From Arthrobacter sp. zg-Y919 (GTDB taxonomy: Bacteria > Actinomycetota > Actinomycetes > Actinomycetales > Micrococcaceae), in contig NZ_CP126242.1 in NCBI RefSeq assembly GCF_030142045.1, positions 1,488,001 to 1,552,000 of the forward strand: a stretch of 64,000 nucleotides of DNA. The letters run 5' to 3'. Positions 52,625 through 62,940 of this stretch are shown here, piece by piece; within the stretch, counting starts at the first letter, position 1, and each line of letters begins with the position of its first letter. The notes beneath the pieces were generated by a model that saw only the letters and a program-made list of their open reading frames with translations, ran no database searches and was not told the DNA's origin. A program made the position numbers and the translations under genes.

Positions 52625-52952
52625 GCACAGGGTCCCACTCCCTGGTGCTGCTGTGGCTGGGGTGGTCCCACCAGCAACACCTGTCCCCAAGCCTGGGCTG
52701 CTGTGCTCCGGAGGGCTTGTTCCCCGCACAGGGTCCCACGCCCTGGGGCTCGAGTGGCTGGCGTGGCCCCACCAACAACAGCCGTCCCCCTTCCTGGGAT
52801 GCTGTGCTCGGGACGGGACGATTCCCGCACAGGGTCCCACACCCTGGTGCTGCTGTGCCTGCAGTGGTCCCACCGGTACCACCTGTCCCAATGTCTGGGA
52901 TGCTGTGCGCAGTGGCTGTCCCCCGCACAATGCCCCCCCGTCCTGGTGATGC
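52625..52952 (+). repeat. tandem array of 82-bp palindrome-ended units, 101-bp period
   Basis: Units 52625-52706, 52726-52807 and 52827-52908 are each 82 bp, spaced by 19 bp, so starts lie exactly 101 bp apart. Each begins GCACAGGGTCCCAC and ends CTGGGxTGCTGTGC, giving inverted ends. By hand alignment, units 1 and 2 share 68 of 82 bases and units 1 and 3 share 71. A fourth, degraded fragment starts at 52925. Each is preceded by a C-rich CCCC/TTCCC. A lone inverted copy is at 17309-17391. Confidence 0.85.
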
Positions 52953-53124
52953 CAGCGAGTCATTGCTGGAGCAGCGCGAAGGACGGGGTTAGGCGGCTTT
53001 AATACTCCTGCGAGCTCCGCGGGCCGGGAGTTTCGTTGCCGCAGTTCCGGAACGCCCTACCCCCACCCGGACACAACGCCCCACCCCGGCCCGCACCCAG
53101 CACCAACGCCCCCGGACACAACAA

Positions 53125-53151
53125 TGGCCGGACCCCGAGGGGATCCGGCCA
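53125..53151 (-). terminator. ctaB terminator
   Basis: TGGCCGGACCCC pairs with GGGGATCCGGCCA with one bulge, 21 bp 3' of ctaB; the T-stretch is weak. Inner GGCCGGA...TCCGGCC sequence resembles the ctaA terminator. Confidence 0.7.
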
Positions 53152-53171
53152 CCGTAAAGCGGAGTGAAAAG

Positions 53172-54110
53172 CTAAACCAGCGCGCTTCCCACGAACGGGT
53201 CCACGGCCAGGGCCAGGAAAAGGATCGTGAGGTAGCTGATGGACAGGTGGAAGACCTTCATGGCCGACTTGTCGTTGAGGTCTTCGCGCTGCGCCCGGGA
53301 GTGCAGCTTGTGCGCCTCGGCTACGAACCAGCCGCCGGACAGCACCGCGGCAATGGTGTAGACCCAGCCGGCACCGCCGACAGGAATCAGGAGCAGGGAG
53401 CAGGCCACCGTGGCGTAGGCGTACAGGACCACCTGGACGGAGACGAGCTTCGCACCGGCGACCGCACCGAGCATCGGCACGCTGGCGTTGCGGTAGTCCT
53501 CCCCGTACTTCATCGACAGGGGCCAGTAGTGCGGCGGCGTCCACAGGAAAATGATCATGAACAGGATGATGGCCGGCCATTCAACCTTGTTGGTGACGGC
53601 AGCCCACGCGATGAGCACGGGCATGCAGCCGGCGGCACCGCCCCAGACAATGTTCTGGGTGGTGCGGCGCTTGAGGATCAGCGTGTAGAAGACCACGTAG
53701 AGCAGGATGGCGCCGACGCCGAGCAGACCCGTCAGCGGGTTGGCACCGAACCAGAGCAGGACGATGGAGACAATACCCAGCACCCAGGCAAAGACCATTG
53801 CCTCCCGCGGAGAAACCTCGCCGGTGACCAGCGGACGGTTCTTGGTCCGCTTCATGAGCTTGTCCATGTCGCGGTCGATGTAGCAGTTGAAGGCACCTGC
53901 GCTGCCTGCAGCAAGGGCACCGCCGACCATCGTGGCCAGGATCAGGCCCAGGGACGGAAGTCCCTGCTCGGCGAAGATCATGGTGGGCAGGGTGGTCACG
54001 AGCAGGAGTTCGATGACGCGCGGTTTGGTGAGCGCCACGTAAGCCCGGACCTTGCGGCCCGCCGTCATCTTCCCCGTGTGGACCGGGGACTCGGCATGCT
54101 GGGTAGTCAC
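53172..54110 (-). CDS. ctaB: heme O synthase (protoheme IX farnesyltransferase)
   Basis: A 312-aa UbiA-family prenyltransferase that adds a farnesyl group to heme B; ctaA then makes heme A. About nine helices. The prenyl diphosphate site is [20 protein letters not shown] (N-x3-D-x3-D, near residue 75), with a second Asp-rich loop near 200 ([15 protein letters not shown]). GTG 54110; a TAAAGT -10-like box lies 9 nt upstream. Divergent from tkt. Confidence 0.95.
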   Translation of the reverse strand: MTTQHAESPVHTGKMTAGRKVRAYVALTKPRVIELLLVTTLPTMIFAEQGLPSLGLILATMVGGALAAGSAGAFNCYIDRDMDKLMKRTKNRPLVTGEVSPREAMVFAWVLGIVSIVLLWFGANPLTGLLGVGAILLYVVFYTLILKRRTTQNIVWGGAAGCMPVLIAWAAVTNKVEWPAIILFMIIFLWTPPHYWPLSMKYGEDYRNASVPMLGAVAGAKLVSVQVVLYAYATVACSLLLIPVGGAGWVYTIAAVLSGGWFVAEAHKLHSRAQREDLNDKSAMKVFHLSISYLTILFLALAVDPFVGSALV

Positions 54111-54570
54111 GAAGCGATCACTTTATCCAATCTGGAACGAAAAAGTCCGTCCTCATCATAACCTCTATCGGCTGTAGAAATCGAAGCATGGAATACGCAT
54201 GGGCGCATCCGTCTCTACTCAGTCCCCGCCGCCCCCGCACACAGGTGGACAACCTGCGGCCAGGGCGGCAGGAAGCAGGCTTAGACGATAAGGTTGGAAG
54301 TGAGCTGTCCCGCAGGCGATAACCCAGCAATAACCTGCCAATATCACTGCCGGACGGGAAAAGTAACAAGCACTATGTAAGCAGTATCCGCGGCTCTGCT
54401 GTGGAATGCGGAACAAGTTATGCCGTGAACGCGGTATGGATTTGCGTCTGCCGTTGGTTGTAGTGGTAAAGGAACCGGACGCACCCCGTTCACGGGGGCA
54501 TCCGGGCATGTCCGGCAGCTGTATGGCGCCGGTTATCTGCAGAGAGAGGGGCCCGGTAAACGTGCCACAT
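54111..54570. other. 460-bp intergenic region between divergent ctaB and tkt
   Basis: It should hold both promoters. I see a TAAAGT box 9 nt before ctaB, but no clear promoter for tkt, no riboswitch, and no gene. The in-frame extension of tkt upstream (to 54406) has no credible ribosome site or domain. Confidence 0.5.
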
Positions 54571-56760
54571 ATGGAAGAGCAAGAACTGATCTGGACCGAG
54601 ACCGACCGCAAGGCAGTGGACACCGTCCGTGTCCTCGCAGCCGACGCCGTCGAAAAGGTCGGCAACGGCCACCCCGGCACGGCCATGAGCCTGGCCCCGG
54701 CCGCCTACCTTCTATTCCAGAAGGTCATGCGCCATGATCCGTCCGATCCGCAGTGGATCGGACGCGACCGCTTCGTCCTGTCCCCCGGGCACACTTCCCT
54801 GACCCTGTACATTGAGCTCTTCCTCTCCGGCTACGGCCTGGAACTCGAAGACCTGCAGTCCCTGCGTACCTGGGGTTCCAAGACTCCCGGCCACCCGGAA
54901 TACCGCCACACCGACGGCGTCGAAATCACCACCGGACCGCTGGGCCAGGGCCTTGCCTCCTCCGTCGGCTTCGCGTTTGCCCAGCGCCGGCTGCGCGGCC
55001 TCCTGGACGCCGACGCCGCCGAGGGCACCAGCCCGTTCGACCACACCATCTGGGTCATTGCGTCCGACGGCGACCTCCAGGAAGGCGTCACGGCCGAGGC
55101 TTCCTCGCTGGCCGGCCACCAGGAACTCGGCAACCTCGTGGTGATTTACGACGAGAACCACATCTCGATCGAAGACGACACCGACATTGCCTTCACCGAA
55201 GACGTGCTGAAGCGCTACGAAGCCTACGGCTGGCACACCCAGCGGGTGGACTGGACCAAGACCGGCGACTACGTCGAAGACGTCCACGAGCTGTACAACG
55301 CCCTGATGGCGGCCAAGGCCGAAACGAACCGGCCCTCGATCATCTCCCTGCGCACCATCATCGGCTGGCCTGCACCCAACAAGCAGAACACCGGCAAGAT
55401 CCACGGCTCCGCCCTGGGCACCGACGAAGTGGCAGCACTGAAGGAAACGCTGGGCTTCGACCCGGCCAAGAACTTCGACGTCGACCCCGAGGTCCTCGAG
55501 CACGCCCGGCAGGCAGTAGCCCGCGGCGCCGAGGCCCACCAGAAGTGGAACGAAGGCTTCAAGGCCTGGGAAGAAGCCAACACCGAAGGCTCCGCCCTGC
55601 TGGCCCGCCTCGAAAAGGGCGAGCTCCCCGAGGGCTGGGAAGCATCGCTGCCCGTCTTCGAAGCCGGCAAGGACATGTCCACCCGTGCCGCGTCCGGCAA
55701 GGTCCTCTCCGCCATCGGCCCGGCACTGCCGGAACTCTGGGGCGGCTCCGCCGACCTCGCCGAGTCCAACAACACCACCATCGAAGGATCGCCCTCCTTC
55801 ATTCCCGCCGGGAAGCAGACCAACGCCTGGTCCGGCAACCCGTACGGCCGCGTGCTGCACTTCGGCATCCGCGAACACGCCGCGGCGTCGATCGTCAACG
55901 GCATCACGATGCACAGCAACACCCGGGCCTTCTCCGGTACGTTCCTGATCTTCAGCGACTACCAGCGCCCGGCCATCCGCCTCGGCGCCCTGATGGGCGT
56001 CCCTGCCATCTATGTCTGGACCCACGACTCCATCGGCCTGGGCGAAGACGGACCCACCCACCAGCCGGTGGAACAGCTGGCCTCCCTCCGCGCGATCCCG
56101 GGGCTCGACGTCGTCCGCCCGGGTGACGCGAACGAGGTGGCCGTCGCTTGGCGGACCATCCTGGAGAACACCGAGAACCCGGCCGGCATTGTGCTCACCC
56201 GCCAGAACATCCCCACCTACGCCCGTGGCGAGGGTGCGGCCACGGCCACCGAGTTCGGTTCCGCCGAAGGGGCGGCACGCGGCGGTTACATCCTCGCCGA
56301 AGCCGTCCGCGACGGCAGCGTCGTTACCCCGGACGTCATCCTGGTCGGCACCGGCTCCGAGGTGCAGCTTGCTGTTGAGGCCCGCGAAGCCCTCGCCGCC
56401 GAAGGCGTAGCTGCCCGCGTGGTCTCGATGCCGAGCATCGAATGGTTCAACAAGCAGGACAAGGAATACCGCGAGTCCGTCCTGCCGAAGGACATCCGCG
56501 CCCGGGTTTCCGTCGAAGCGGGCATTGCCCTCGGCTGGCGCGAGATCGTCGGCGACGCCGGCCGCAGCGTCTCCCTGGAGCACTTCGGCGCATCGGCCGA
56601 CTACAAGACACTGTTCCGCGAATTCGGCATCACCGCCGACGCCGTGGCCCAGGCTGCGCGCGACTCCCTCGCCGCTGCCGGCGGCAACGGATCCGCCCCC
56701 GACGGCACCACCGGCGCCGCTTCCGGAGCGCAGTCCACCGAGACCGGCGACCAGCAGTAA
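54571..56760 (+). CDS. tkt: transketolase
   Basis: A 729-aa thiamine-diphosphate enzyme moving two-carbon units between sugar phosphates in the non-oxidative pentose phosphate pathway. Visible: [13 protein letters not shown], the TPP-fold [19 protein letters not shown] motif (SDGDLQEGV near 164), the catalytic-Glu region ([15 protein letters not shown]), and [21 protein letters not shown] 54571 (MEEQELIW) is my choice; GTG 54562 lies 9 bp upstream and is closer to the AGAGAGG box. A Ser/Gly/Ala-rich 30-residue tail ends it. First gene of the pentose phosphate operon. Confidence 0.95.
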   Translation: MEEQELIWTETDRKAVDTVRVLAADAVEKVGNGHPGTAMSLAPAAYLLFQKVMRHDPSDPQWIGRDRFVLSPGHTSLTLYIELFLSGYGLELEDLQSLRTWGSKTPGHPEYRHTDGVEITTGPLGQGLASSVGFAFAQRRLRGLLDADAAEGTSPFDHTIWVIASDGDLQEGVTAEASSLAGHQELGNLVVIYDENHISIEDDTDIAFTEDVLKRYEAYGWHTQRVDWTKTGDYVEDVHELYNALMAAKAETNRPSIISLRTIIGWPAPNKQNTGKIHGSALGTDEVAALKETLGFDPAKNFDVDPEVLEHARQAVARGAEAHQKWNEGFKAWEEANTEGSALLARLEKGELPEGWEASLPVFEAGKDMSTRAASGKVLSAIGPALPELWGGSADLAESNNTTIEGSPSFIPAGKQTNAWSGNPYGRVLHFGIREHAAASIVNGITMHSNTRAFSGTFLIFSDYQRPAIRLGALMGVPAIYVWTHDSIGLGEDGPTHQPVEQLASLRAIPGLDVVRPGDANEVAVAWRTILENTENPAGIVLTRQNIPTYARGEGAATATEFGSAEGAARGGYILAEAVRDGSVVTPDVILVGTGSEVQLAVEAREALAAEGVAARVVSMPSIEWFNKQDKEYRESVLPKDIRARVSVEAGIALGWREIVGDAGRSVSLEHFGASADYKTLFREFGITADAVAQAARDSLAAAGGNGSAPDGTTGAASGAQSTETGDQQ

Positions 56761-56786
56761 CCCCCTGATCTAAAGGAGCATCACCA

Positions 56787-57902
56787 ATGACTTCCACTCC
56801 CACAGCCCGGCTTTCCGAAGCCGGTGTCTCCATCTGGCTGGACGACCTCTCCCGCGAACGGATTGTCTCCGGTTCGCTGAAGAAGCTCATCGATGAGCGG
56901 AACGTGGTCGGTGTGACCACGAACCCGAGCATCTTCGCCGCAGCACTGGCCAACGGCGCGTCCTACGCCGCCCAGGTGCAGCAGCTCTCGCGCTCGGGCG
57001 CCGACGTCGACAAGTCCGTCTTCGAAATCACGACCGACGACGTCATCCAGGCCTGCGACCTCTTCGCACCGGTCTACGAGGCCACCAACGGCGTCGACGG
57101 CCGCGTCTCCATCGAGGTTGATCCGCGTCTCTCGCGCGACACCCAGGGCACCATCAACGAGGCGAAGGAACTCTTCGACAAGGTTGGCCGCGCCAACGTC
57201 CTGATCAAGATTCCCGCCACGCAGGAAGGCCTGCCGGCGATCACCGCCACGCTGGCCGCCGGCATCAGCGTCAACGTGACCCTGATCTTCTCCCTCGAGC
57301 GCTACCGCGAGGTCATCAACGCGTACATGCTCGGCATTGAGCAGGCGAAGGAAAACGGGCACGACCTCTCCACCATCCACTCGGTGGCTTCCTTCTTCGT
57401 CTCCCGCGTGGACGCCGAGATCGACAAGCGTCTCGACGCCATCGGCTCCGACGAGGCTCAGGGCCTGAAGGGCAAGGCCGGTCTCGCCAACGCCCGCCTG
57501 GCCTACCAGGTCTTCGAAGAGCAGTTCGCCTCCGAACGCTGGCAGGTACTCGGCGCCGCCGGAGCCAACGCACAGCGTCCGCTCTGGGCCTCCACCGGCG
57601 TCAAGGACCCGGCCCTGCCGGACACCCTGTACGTCACGGGCCTCGTAGCACCGAACTCGGTGAACACCATGCCGGAGAAGACGCTGGAAGCCACTGCGGA
57701 CCACGGCGAAGTCACCGGTGACACCATCACCGGCACGTACGCCGAGTCCAACACCGTCCTGGACCAGCTCGACGGCCTGGGCATCTCCTACAACGACGTT
57801 GTGGAGCAGCTGGAGACCGAAGGCCTCGAAAAGTTCGTGGTCAGCTGGGGCGAACTCCTCCAGACCGTTCAGAACGCGCTGGATACCGCGAAAGAGGCAT
57901 AG
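56787..57902 (+). CDS. tal: transaldolase
   Basis: A 371-aa TIM-barrel aldolase of the pentose phosphate pathway, long actinobacterial class. [11 protein letters not shown] near 41, the Schiff-base Lys in [12 protein letters not shown] at about 139, and the substrate loop [18 protein letters not shown] 7 nt before ATG 56787 and 26 bp after tkt. In many Actinobacteria tal follows tkt directly, as here. Confidence 0.96.
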   Translation: MTSTPTARLSEAGVSIWLDDLSRERIVSGSLKKLIDERNVVGVTTNPSIFAAALANGASYAAQVQQLSRSGADVDKSVFEITTDDVIQACDLFAPVYEATNGVDGRVSIEVDPRLSRDTQGTINEAKELFDKVGRANVLIKIPATQEGLPAITATLAAGISVNVTLIFSLERYREVINAYMLGIEQAKENGHDLSTIHSVASFFVSRVDAEIDKRLDAIGSDEAQGLKGKAGLANARLAYQVFEEQFASERWQVLGAAGANAQRPLWASTGVKDPALPDTLYVTGLVAPNSVNTMPEKTLEATADHGEVTGDTITGTYAESNTVLDQLDGLGISYNDVVEQLETEGLEKFVVSWGELLQTVQNALDTAKEA

Positions 57903-57908
57903 GAAAAA

Positions 57909-59537
57909 ATGACCACACTGTCCTTTGAAGCAGCCGGAGCGGCAGGCGCTGCCGTCGATGCCAAGGTGCCCGAACTCGTGGGAGATGAAGTTGCCTCCCG
58001 CCTCGTGGCACAGGACCCCACCCTGTGGGGACCCGATGCCGAAGCCGAGGCGTCGATACGCCTGGGCTGGCTCAATCCCGGGGAAAGCTCCCGGCCGCTC
58101 GTGGGACAGATCGCGGCGCTTCGGGAAGAGCTCGCCGCCGAGTCAGTGACCCGCGTGGTCCTGGCCGGCATGGGCGGCTCTTCCCTGGCGCCCGAGGTCA
58201 TTACCCGCTCCGCGGGTGTGGATCTGACCGTGCTGGATTCCACCGATCCCGACGTCGTCGCCGCAGCACTGGGCGACCGGCTGGCCGAAACCGTCATCGT
58301 GGTGAGCTCGAAGTCTGGCTCCACCGTGGAGACGGATTCACAGCGCCGGGTCTTCGAACAGGCCTTCACCGACGCCGGCATCGACGCCAAGTCCCGCATC
58401 GTGGTCGTCACCGATCCGGGGTCGCCGCTCGAGGCGGCAGCCCGGGAAGCCGGCTACCGCGCCGTCTTCAACGCCGACCCGAACGTGGGCGGCCGCTATT
58501 CCGCCCTGACCGCGTTTGGACTGGTGCCCTCGGGCCTGGCCGGCGCGGACATCGAGTCCCTGTTGGACGACGCGGAGCTGACCGCCGAAATGCTGCGGGA
58601 CGACGCGCCCGACAATATCGGCCTGCAGCTCGGGGCGGCCCTTGGCGGCACTGAACCGCTGCGCAACAAGATCGTGATCGTGGACGAAGGCTCCGGATTG
58701 GCCGGCTTCCCCGACTGGGCCGAACAGCTGATCGCCGAATCCACCGGCAAGCTCGGCACGGGCCTGCTGCCCGTCGCCGTCGAGCCCGGCGCCCCGGAAA
58801 TGACGTCCGGTGCCGGTGACGTGCTGACCGTACGGATTGTTCCCGTCGACTCGGAGATCATCCCCGAGGGAGACCAGGTAGTCGTTTCCGGCAGCCTGGG
58901 CAGCTCGATGATGCTCTGGGAATTCGCCACTGCGGTGGCCGGACGGCTGCTGAACATCAACCCGTTCGACCAGCCCGACGTCGAGGCTGCGAAGAAGGCA
59001 GCACGTGGCCTCCTGGACGCCACTCCGGAGCCGACGGAACCGTCCTTCGTCGACGGCTCCGTCGAGGTGCGCGGACCGGCCGACCTGCTCGGCACCGCCC
59101 ATACCCTCCGCGGCGCCCTTGCCGCGCTTCTCCGGCACCTGGGCCCGGACGGCTACGTCAGCGTCCAGGCATACCTTGACCGCTTCCGGCAGGCCGGACT
59201 CGCGGACATCCGCCCCGAGCTCGCCACGGCCACCGGCCGTCCCGTCACGTTCGGCTGGGGACCGCGCTTCCTGCACTCCACCGGCCAGTTCCACAAGGGC
59301 GGACCGGCGCAGGGCGTGTACCTGCAGATCACCGGCAAGCCGGGCGAGGATGTCACGATCCCCGACCGGCCGTTTACCTTCGGCGAACTCATCAGCGCCC
59401 AGGCCGCCGGTGACGCCACCGTCCTCGCAGACCAGGGCCGTCCGGTCCTGCGGCTGCACCTGCTCAACCGGGACGAGGGAGTCCGCGAAATCGCGAACGT
59501 TGTCCGTGCCCTTGCCACGGACGGAAGCGGGGACTAA
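57909..59537 (+). CDS. pgi: glucose-6-phosphate isomerase
   Basis: A 542-aa isomerase joining glycolysis and the pentose phosphate pathway. GMGGSSLAPEVI near 86-97 and SSKSGSTVETDSQ near 138, with the catalytic site in GRYSALTAFGLVP (residues about 197-209) and HSTGQFHKGGP. It lies 6 bp after tal and directly abuts zwf (stop 59537, ATG 59538). Interposed here in the tal-zwf gap, unlike the tal-zwf order in mycobacteria. Confidence 0.94.
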   Translation: MTTLSFEAAGAAGAAVDAKVPELVGDEVASRLVAQDPTLWGPDAEAEASIRLGWLNPGESSRPLVGQIAALREELAAESVTRVVLAGMGGSSLAPEVITRSAGVDLTVLDSTDPDVVAAALGDRLAETVIVVSSKSGSTVETDSQRRVFEQAFTDAGIDAKSRIVVVTDPGSPLEAAAREAGYRAVFNADPNVGGRYSALTAFGLVPSGLAGADIESLLDDAELTAEMLRDDAPDNIGLQLGAALGGTEPLRNKIVIVDEGSGLAGFPDWAEQLIAESTGKLGTGLLPVAVEPGAPEMTSGAGDVLTVRIVPVDSEIIPEGDQVVVSGSLGSSMMLWEFATAVAGRLLNINPFDQPDVEAAKKAARGLLDATPEPTEPSFVDGSVEVRGPADLLGTAHTLRGALAALLRHLGPDGYVSVQAYLDRFRQAGLADIRPELATATGRPVTFGWGPRFLHSTGQFHKGGPAQGVYLQITGKPGEDVTIPDRPFTFGELISAQAAGDATVLADQGRPVLRLHLLNRDEGVREIANVVRALATDGSGD

Positions 59538-61082
59538 ATGGCCGGTGAGGAAAAGGCCGGAACAGGCAACCCGCTCCGGGATCCGCGCGACCGCCGGCTG
59601 AGCCGGATCGCCGGACCCTCTTCCCTGGTGATTTTCGGAGTCACTGGAGACCTGGCCCGAAAGAAGCTCATTCCGGCCGTCTACGACCTTGCCAACCGCG
59701 GCCTGCTTCCTCCCAGCTTCTCACTGGTTGGATTCGGCCGCCGGCCCTGGAGCGACGAGGATTTCGCTGCGCAGGTCAAGGAATCGGTGCAGGCCCATGC
59801 ACGGACCGATTTCAGCGAGGGCGTCTGGAAGCAGCTGGCCGAAGGCATCCGGTTTGTCGAGGGAGGCTTTGACAGCGATGAGGCCTTCGAAAACCTGAAA
59901 AAGACTCTCGAAGACCTGGATGAACAGCGTGGAACCCGGGGCAACCATGCGTTCTACCTCTCGGTTCCGCCCAAGTCGTTCGAGCAGGTCTGCCAGCAGC
60001 TCTCCGAGCACGGGCTGGCCAAGACCTCAGAGGGCAAATGGCGGCGGGTGGTGATTGAAAAGCCGTTCGGCCACGACCTCGCTTCGGCACGGGAACTGAA
60101 CAATGTGGTGGAGTCCGTCTTCCCGGCCGACTCGGTGTTCCGCATCGACCACTACCTGGGCAAGGAAACCGTCCAGAACATCCTGGCACTGCGCTTCGCC
60201 AATCAGCTGTTTGAGCCCATTTGGAACGCCAACTACGTGGACCACGTGCAGATCACCATGGCCGAGGACATCGGCATCGGTGGCCGCGCCGGGTATTACG
60301 ACGGCGTGGGCGCCGCCCGCGACGTCATCCAGAACCACCTGCTGCAGCTGCTGGCGCTGACCGCCATGGAAGAACCCATCTCCTTCAACGCGGAGCACCT
60401 CCGCGCCGAAAAGGAGAAGGTGCTGGCAGCCGTCCGACTGCCGGAGGACCTCTCCCGCAGCTCCGCCCGCGGCCAGTACACGGGCGGCTGGCAGGGCGGC
60501 GAAAAGGTGACCGGCTTCCTGGAGGAGGAAGGCTTCAACCCCGAGTCGAAGACCGAAACCTTCGCCGCCGTCCGCCTGGACATCAATACCCGCCGCTGGG
60601 CAGGCGTGCCGTTCTACCTCCGCGCCGGGAAACGGCTCGGCCGCCGCGTCACCGAAATCGCCGTCGTTTTCAAGCGCTCCCCCAACCTGCTGTTCCGGGA
60701 ACACAACGAAGATGACTTCGGGCAGAACGCCGTCGTCATCCGGGTGCAGCCCGACGAAGGAGCCACCATCCGCTTCGGCTCCAAGGTGCCCGGCACCCAG
60801 ATGGAAGTGCGGGACGTGTCCATGGACTTCGGTTACGGACATTCCTTCACCGAGTCCAGTCCCGAAGCCTATGAACGGCTCATCCTCGACGTACTGCTGG
60901 GTGAGCCGCCGCTCTTCCCACGCCACCAGGAAGTGGAGCTGTCCTGGAAGATCGTGGATCCGTTCGAGGAATACTGGGCATCGCTCGACTCCCAGCCGGA
61001 ACCGTACGCCCCCGGAAGCTGGGGACCTGACTCGGCGAATGAGCTCCTCGCCCAAGATGGAAGGACATGGAGAAGGCCGTGA
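59538..61082 (+). CDS. zwf: glucose-6-phosphate dehydrogenase
   Basis: A 514-aa oxidoreductase producing 6-phosphogluconolactone and NADPH. VIFGVTGDLARKKLIPAVYD (coenzyme loop), the substrate-binding RIDHYLGKETVQN near 199-211 and GGWQGGEKVTGFLEEEG. Its stop overlaps the opcA start (GTGA), so opcA, needed for its activity in actinobacteria, is translationally tied to it. Confidence 0.96.
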   Translation: MAGEEKAGTGNPLRDPRDRRLSRIAGPSSLVIFGVTGDLARKKLIPAVYDLANRGLLPPSFSLVGFGRRPWSDEDFAAQVKESVQAHARTDFSEGVWKQLAEGIRFVEGGFDSDEAFENLKKTLEDLDEQRGTRGNHAFYLSVPPKSFEQVCQQLSEHGLAKTSEGKWRRVVIEKPFGHDLASARELNNVVESVFPADSVFRIDHYLGKETVQNILALRFANQLFEPIWNANYVDHVQITMAEDIGIGGRAGYYDGVGAARDVIQNHLLQLLALTAMEEPISFNAEHLRAEKEKVLAAVRLPEDLSRSSARGQYTGGWQGGEKVTGFLEEEGFNPESKTETFAAVRLDINTRRWAGVPFYLRAGKRLGRRVTEIAVVFKRSPNLLFREHNEDDFGQNAVVIRVQPDEGATIRFGSKVPGTQMEVRDVSMDFGYGHSFTESSPEAYERLILDVLLGEPPLFPRHQEVELSWKIVDPFEEYWASLDSQPEPYAPGSWGPDSANELLAQDGRTWRRP

Positions 61083-62014
61083 TAGTAGACCTGCCGGGCA
61101 CCACCACCTCCAAGGTGTCCAAGGAAATTGTTGCCATGCGCGAAATGGGTGGGGTCGTGACCCTCGGGCGTGTGCTCACCCTCGTCGTGGATACCCAGCC
61201 GGACTTTGTGGAAGAGGCCATTGCCGCCGCCAACGAAGCCAGCCGCGAACATCCCTGCCGGATCATCGTGCTGGCCGAGGGCAGCCCGGACGATGAGACG
61301 CGCCTTGACGCACAGATCCGGGTGGGCGGCGACGCCGGTGCCTCCGAGGTGATTGTCCTGTCCGGGCACGGAGAACTGGCCGGCGAAAGCGAGTCCCTGG
61401 TGTCCGCCCTGCTGCTGCCCGACGCTCCGATCGTTGCCTGGTGGCCGCATGGGGTTCCGGAGGATCCGGCGAAGACACCGCTGGGCGCAATTGCACACCG
61501 GCGGATCACCGACGCCGCAACCGAAGATGACCCTAAAAAGGCCCTGCTCGGGCTGGCCGACTCCTATGCGGCCGGCGACACGGACCTGAGCTGGACCCGG
61601 CTGACCAACTGGCGGGTGCAGCTGGCTGCAGTGCTGGACGGTGGAGCCGCAGCCCAGGTCGAGTCCGTCGTCGTTGAAGGCGCCTCGGATTCGGCCAGTA
61701 CCTTCCTGCTGGCGGCCTGGCTGAAAAAAGCTCTGGACGTACCCCTGGAAATCATCGAAGGGGAAGCGGGAACGGGCATCCACCGGGTAGTGTTTAGGCG
61801 CCGGGACGGAGAGGTCGAACTGTCCCGGCCTGACCAGGTCACCGCCCATCTGCGGCAGCCCGGGCAGCCGAAGCAGCAGATTTCCCTCCCGCGGCGGACC
61901 CTGCGTGACTGCCTGGCCGAGGAACTCCGCCGGTTGGATCCGGACGAGGTTTTCGGAGAAGTACTTACTGAGGGACTGGCGGCATGCCTGTCCCAGGAAG
62001 GGGCGCACGCATGA
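61079..62014 (+). CDS. opcA: glucose-6-phosphate dehydrogenase assembly protein OpcA
   Basis: A 311-aa protein needed for full activity of Zwf in several actinobacteria and cyanobacteria. The N-terminus IVDLPGTTTSKVSKEIVAM and the WWPHGVPEDPAKTPLGAIAH segment are hallmarks. GTG 61079 fits the family start and is preceded by GGAGAAGG; it overlaps the zwf stop (GTGA). ATG 61067 would add four residues. Confidence 0.93.
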   Translation: MIVDLPGTTTSKVSKEIVAMREMGGVVTLGRVLTLVVDTQPDFVEEAIAAANEASREHPCRIIVLAEGSPDDETRLDAQIRVGGDAGASEVIVLSGHGELAGESESLVSALLLPDAPIVAWWPHGVPEDPAKTPLGAIAHRRITDAATEDDPKKALLGLADSYAAGDTDLSWTRLTNWRVQLAAVLDGGAAAQVESVVVEGASDSASTFLLAAWLKKALDVPLEIIEGEAGTGIHRVVFRRRDGEVELSRPDQVTAHLRQPGQPKQQISLPRRTLRDCLAEELRRLDPDEVFGEVLTEGLAACLSQEGAHA

Positions 62015-62832
62015 CGCACTCCCCCAACGGCGTCAGCATCCATCCGGATCCGCAGGCACTCGTCGCGGCGACGGCTGCCCGCCTGATCACCAAGCTCGTG
62101 GATGTCCAGAGCCGGCGCGGGGAGGCCACCGTGGTGCTGACCGGTGGAACGGTGGGCATCGCGACGCTGGAAGCCGTGACGGCCAACCCCGCGCGCACTG
62201 CCGTTGACTGGACGCGCGTGAACTTCTGGTGGGGGGATGAACGGTTCCTTCCCGCCGGCCACCCGGAGCTGAACTCCGTGCAGGCACGGAAGGCCATGCT
62301 CGAACCGCTCGGCGTTCCGGCCGCACGGATCCATGCGTGCGCGACAGCCGACGACGTCGCTTCCGTCGAGGACGCAGCCGCGGACTATGCCACGCGGCTG
62401 GCCGAGGCCGCTGCCGACGAGCACCTTGCCCGCGGATTCGAGTCCGTAGACCCGCGGCTCCCCCGCTTTGACGTGCTCCTGCTGGGCGTGGGACCGGACG
62501 CGCACATCGCATCGCTGTTCCCGGAAACCCCGGGCGTCCGCACCACCGGGCAGACCACCGTCGCGGTCCGGGATGCTCCCAAGCCTCCCCCGGAGCGGAT
62601 CTCCTTGACGCTGGAAAGCATTACCACGGCCGCTGAAGTCTGGCTGGGCGTTGCTGGCAAAGACAAGGCAGGCGCCGTCGGCCTGGCGCTGGCCGGGGCC
62701 GGCGAGATCCAGGTTCCGGCAGCGGGCGCACGCGGCAGGACCAAGACCCGGTGGCTGATTGATCAGGCCGCAGCCTCACAGCTGTCCCAGCGGCTCTTCG
62801 CCTCCGAAGACACCGAGGCCGAAGACGCGTAG
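62011..62832 (+). CDS. pgl: 6-phosphogluconolactonase
   Basis: A 273-aa NagB-fold enzyme hydrolysing 6-phosphogluconolactone, the second oxidative step. Visible: VLTGGTVGIATLE, WWGDERFLPAGHPELN near 74-89, and LLGVGPDAHIASLFPE near 162 (GxGPDxHxASLFP). It starts at ATG 62011, overlapping the opcA stop by 4 nt, with AGGAAGGGG 7 nt upstream. Last gene of the operon; a terminator follows. Confidence 0.95.
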   Translation: MTHSPNGVSIHPDPQALVAATAARLITKLVDVQSRRGEATVVLTGGTVGIATLEAVTANPARTAVDWTRVNFWWGDERFLPAGHPELNSVQARKAMLEPLGVPAARIHACATADDVASVEDAAADYATRLAEAAADEHLARGFESVDPRLPRFDVLLLGVGPDAHIASLFPETPGVRTTGQTTVAVRDAPKPPPERISLTLESITTAAEVWLGVAGKDKAGAVGLALAGAGEIQVPAAGARGRTKTRWLIDQAAASQLSQRLFASEDTEAEDA

Positions 62833-62872
62833 TCCCGGCCCGGTCAGCGGCTAAACCCCGCTAAACCCGGTC

Positions 62873-62913
62873 AAAAGGAAAGACCCCCGGAAAATCCGGG
62901 GGTCTTTCCTTTT
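62873..62913. terminator. bidirectional terminator between pgl and secG
   Basis: A 19-bp perfect stem (62873-62891 with 62895-62913), 3-nt loop, with A4 and T4 ends, for the convergent pgl and secG genes. Confidence 0.9.
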
Positions 62914-62940
62914 AAGGAGTTTTCGGTGGCTCCTGAGGGG

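Larger units (their letters stand above)
51989..53171. other. 1.18-kb gene-free, repeat-rich island between ctaA and ctaB
   Basis: The longest non-coding stretch in the window. It holds, in order: ctaA terminator, a 22-bp hairpin, 41-42-bp direct repeats with an inverted end copy, a truncated and then three full 82-bp repeat units plus a fourth fragment, and the ctaB terminator. ORFs across it only mirror the repeat and switch frame every copy (101 is not divisible by 3), so no protein is called. Confidence 0.8.

Noticed and set aside
52411..52963. Several 140-160-aa open frames across the 101-bp repeats
   Set aside because: The period is not divisible by 3, so the same nucleotides are read in all three frames in turn; the peptides are repeats of noncoding sequence.
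54406..54570. N-terminal extension of tkt to an upstream ATG
   Set aside because: Sequence does not resemble any transketolase N-terminus and no ribosome site precedes 54406.
54111..54570. Riboswitch or rnpB-type RNA in the long ctaB-tkt gap
   Set aside because: No conserved RNase P, tmRNA, SRP or riboswitch core sequence could be found.
54712..56583. A 623-aa minus-strand frame opposite tkt
   Set aside because: Antisense shadow of transketolase, with no recognisable domain.
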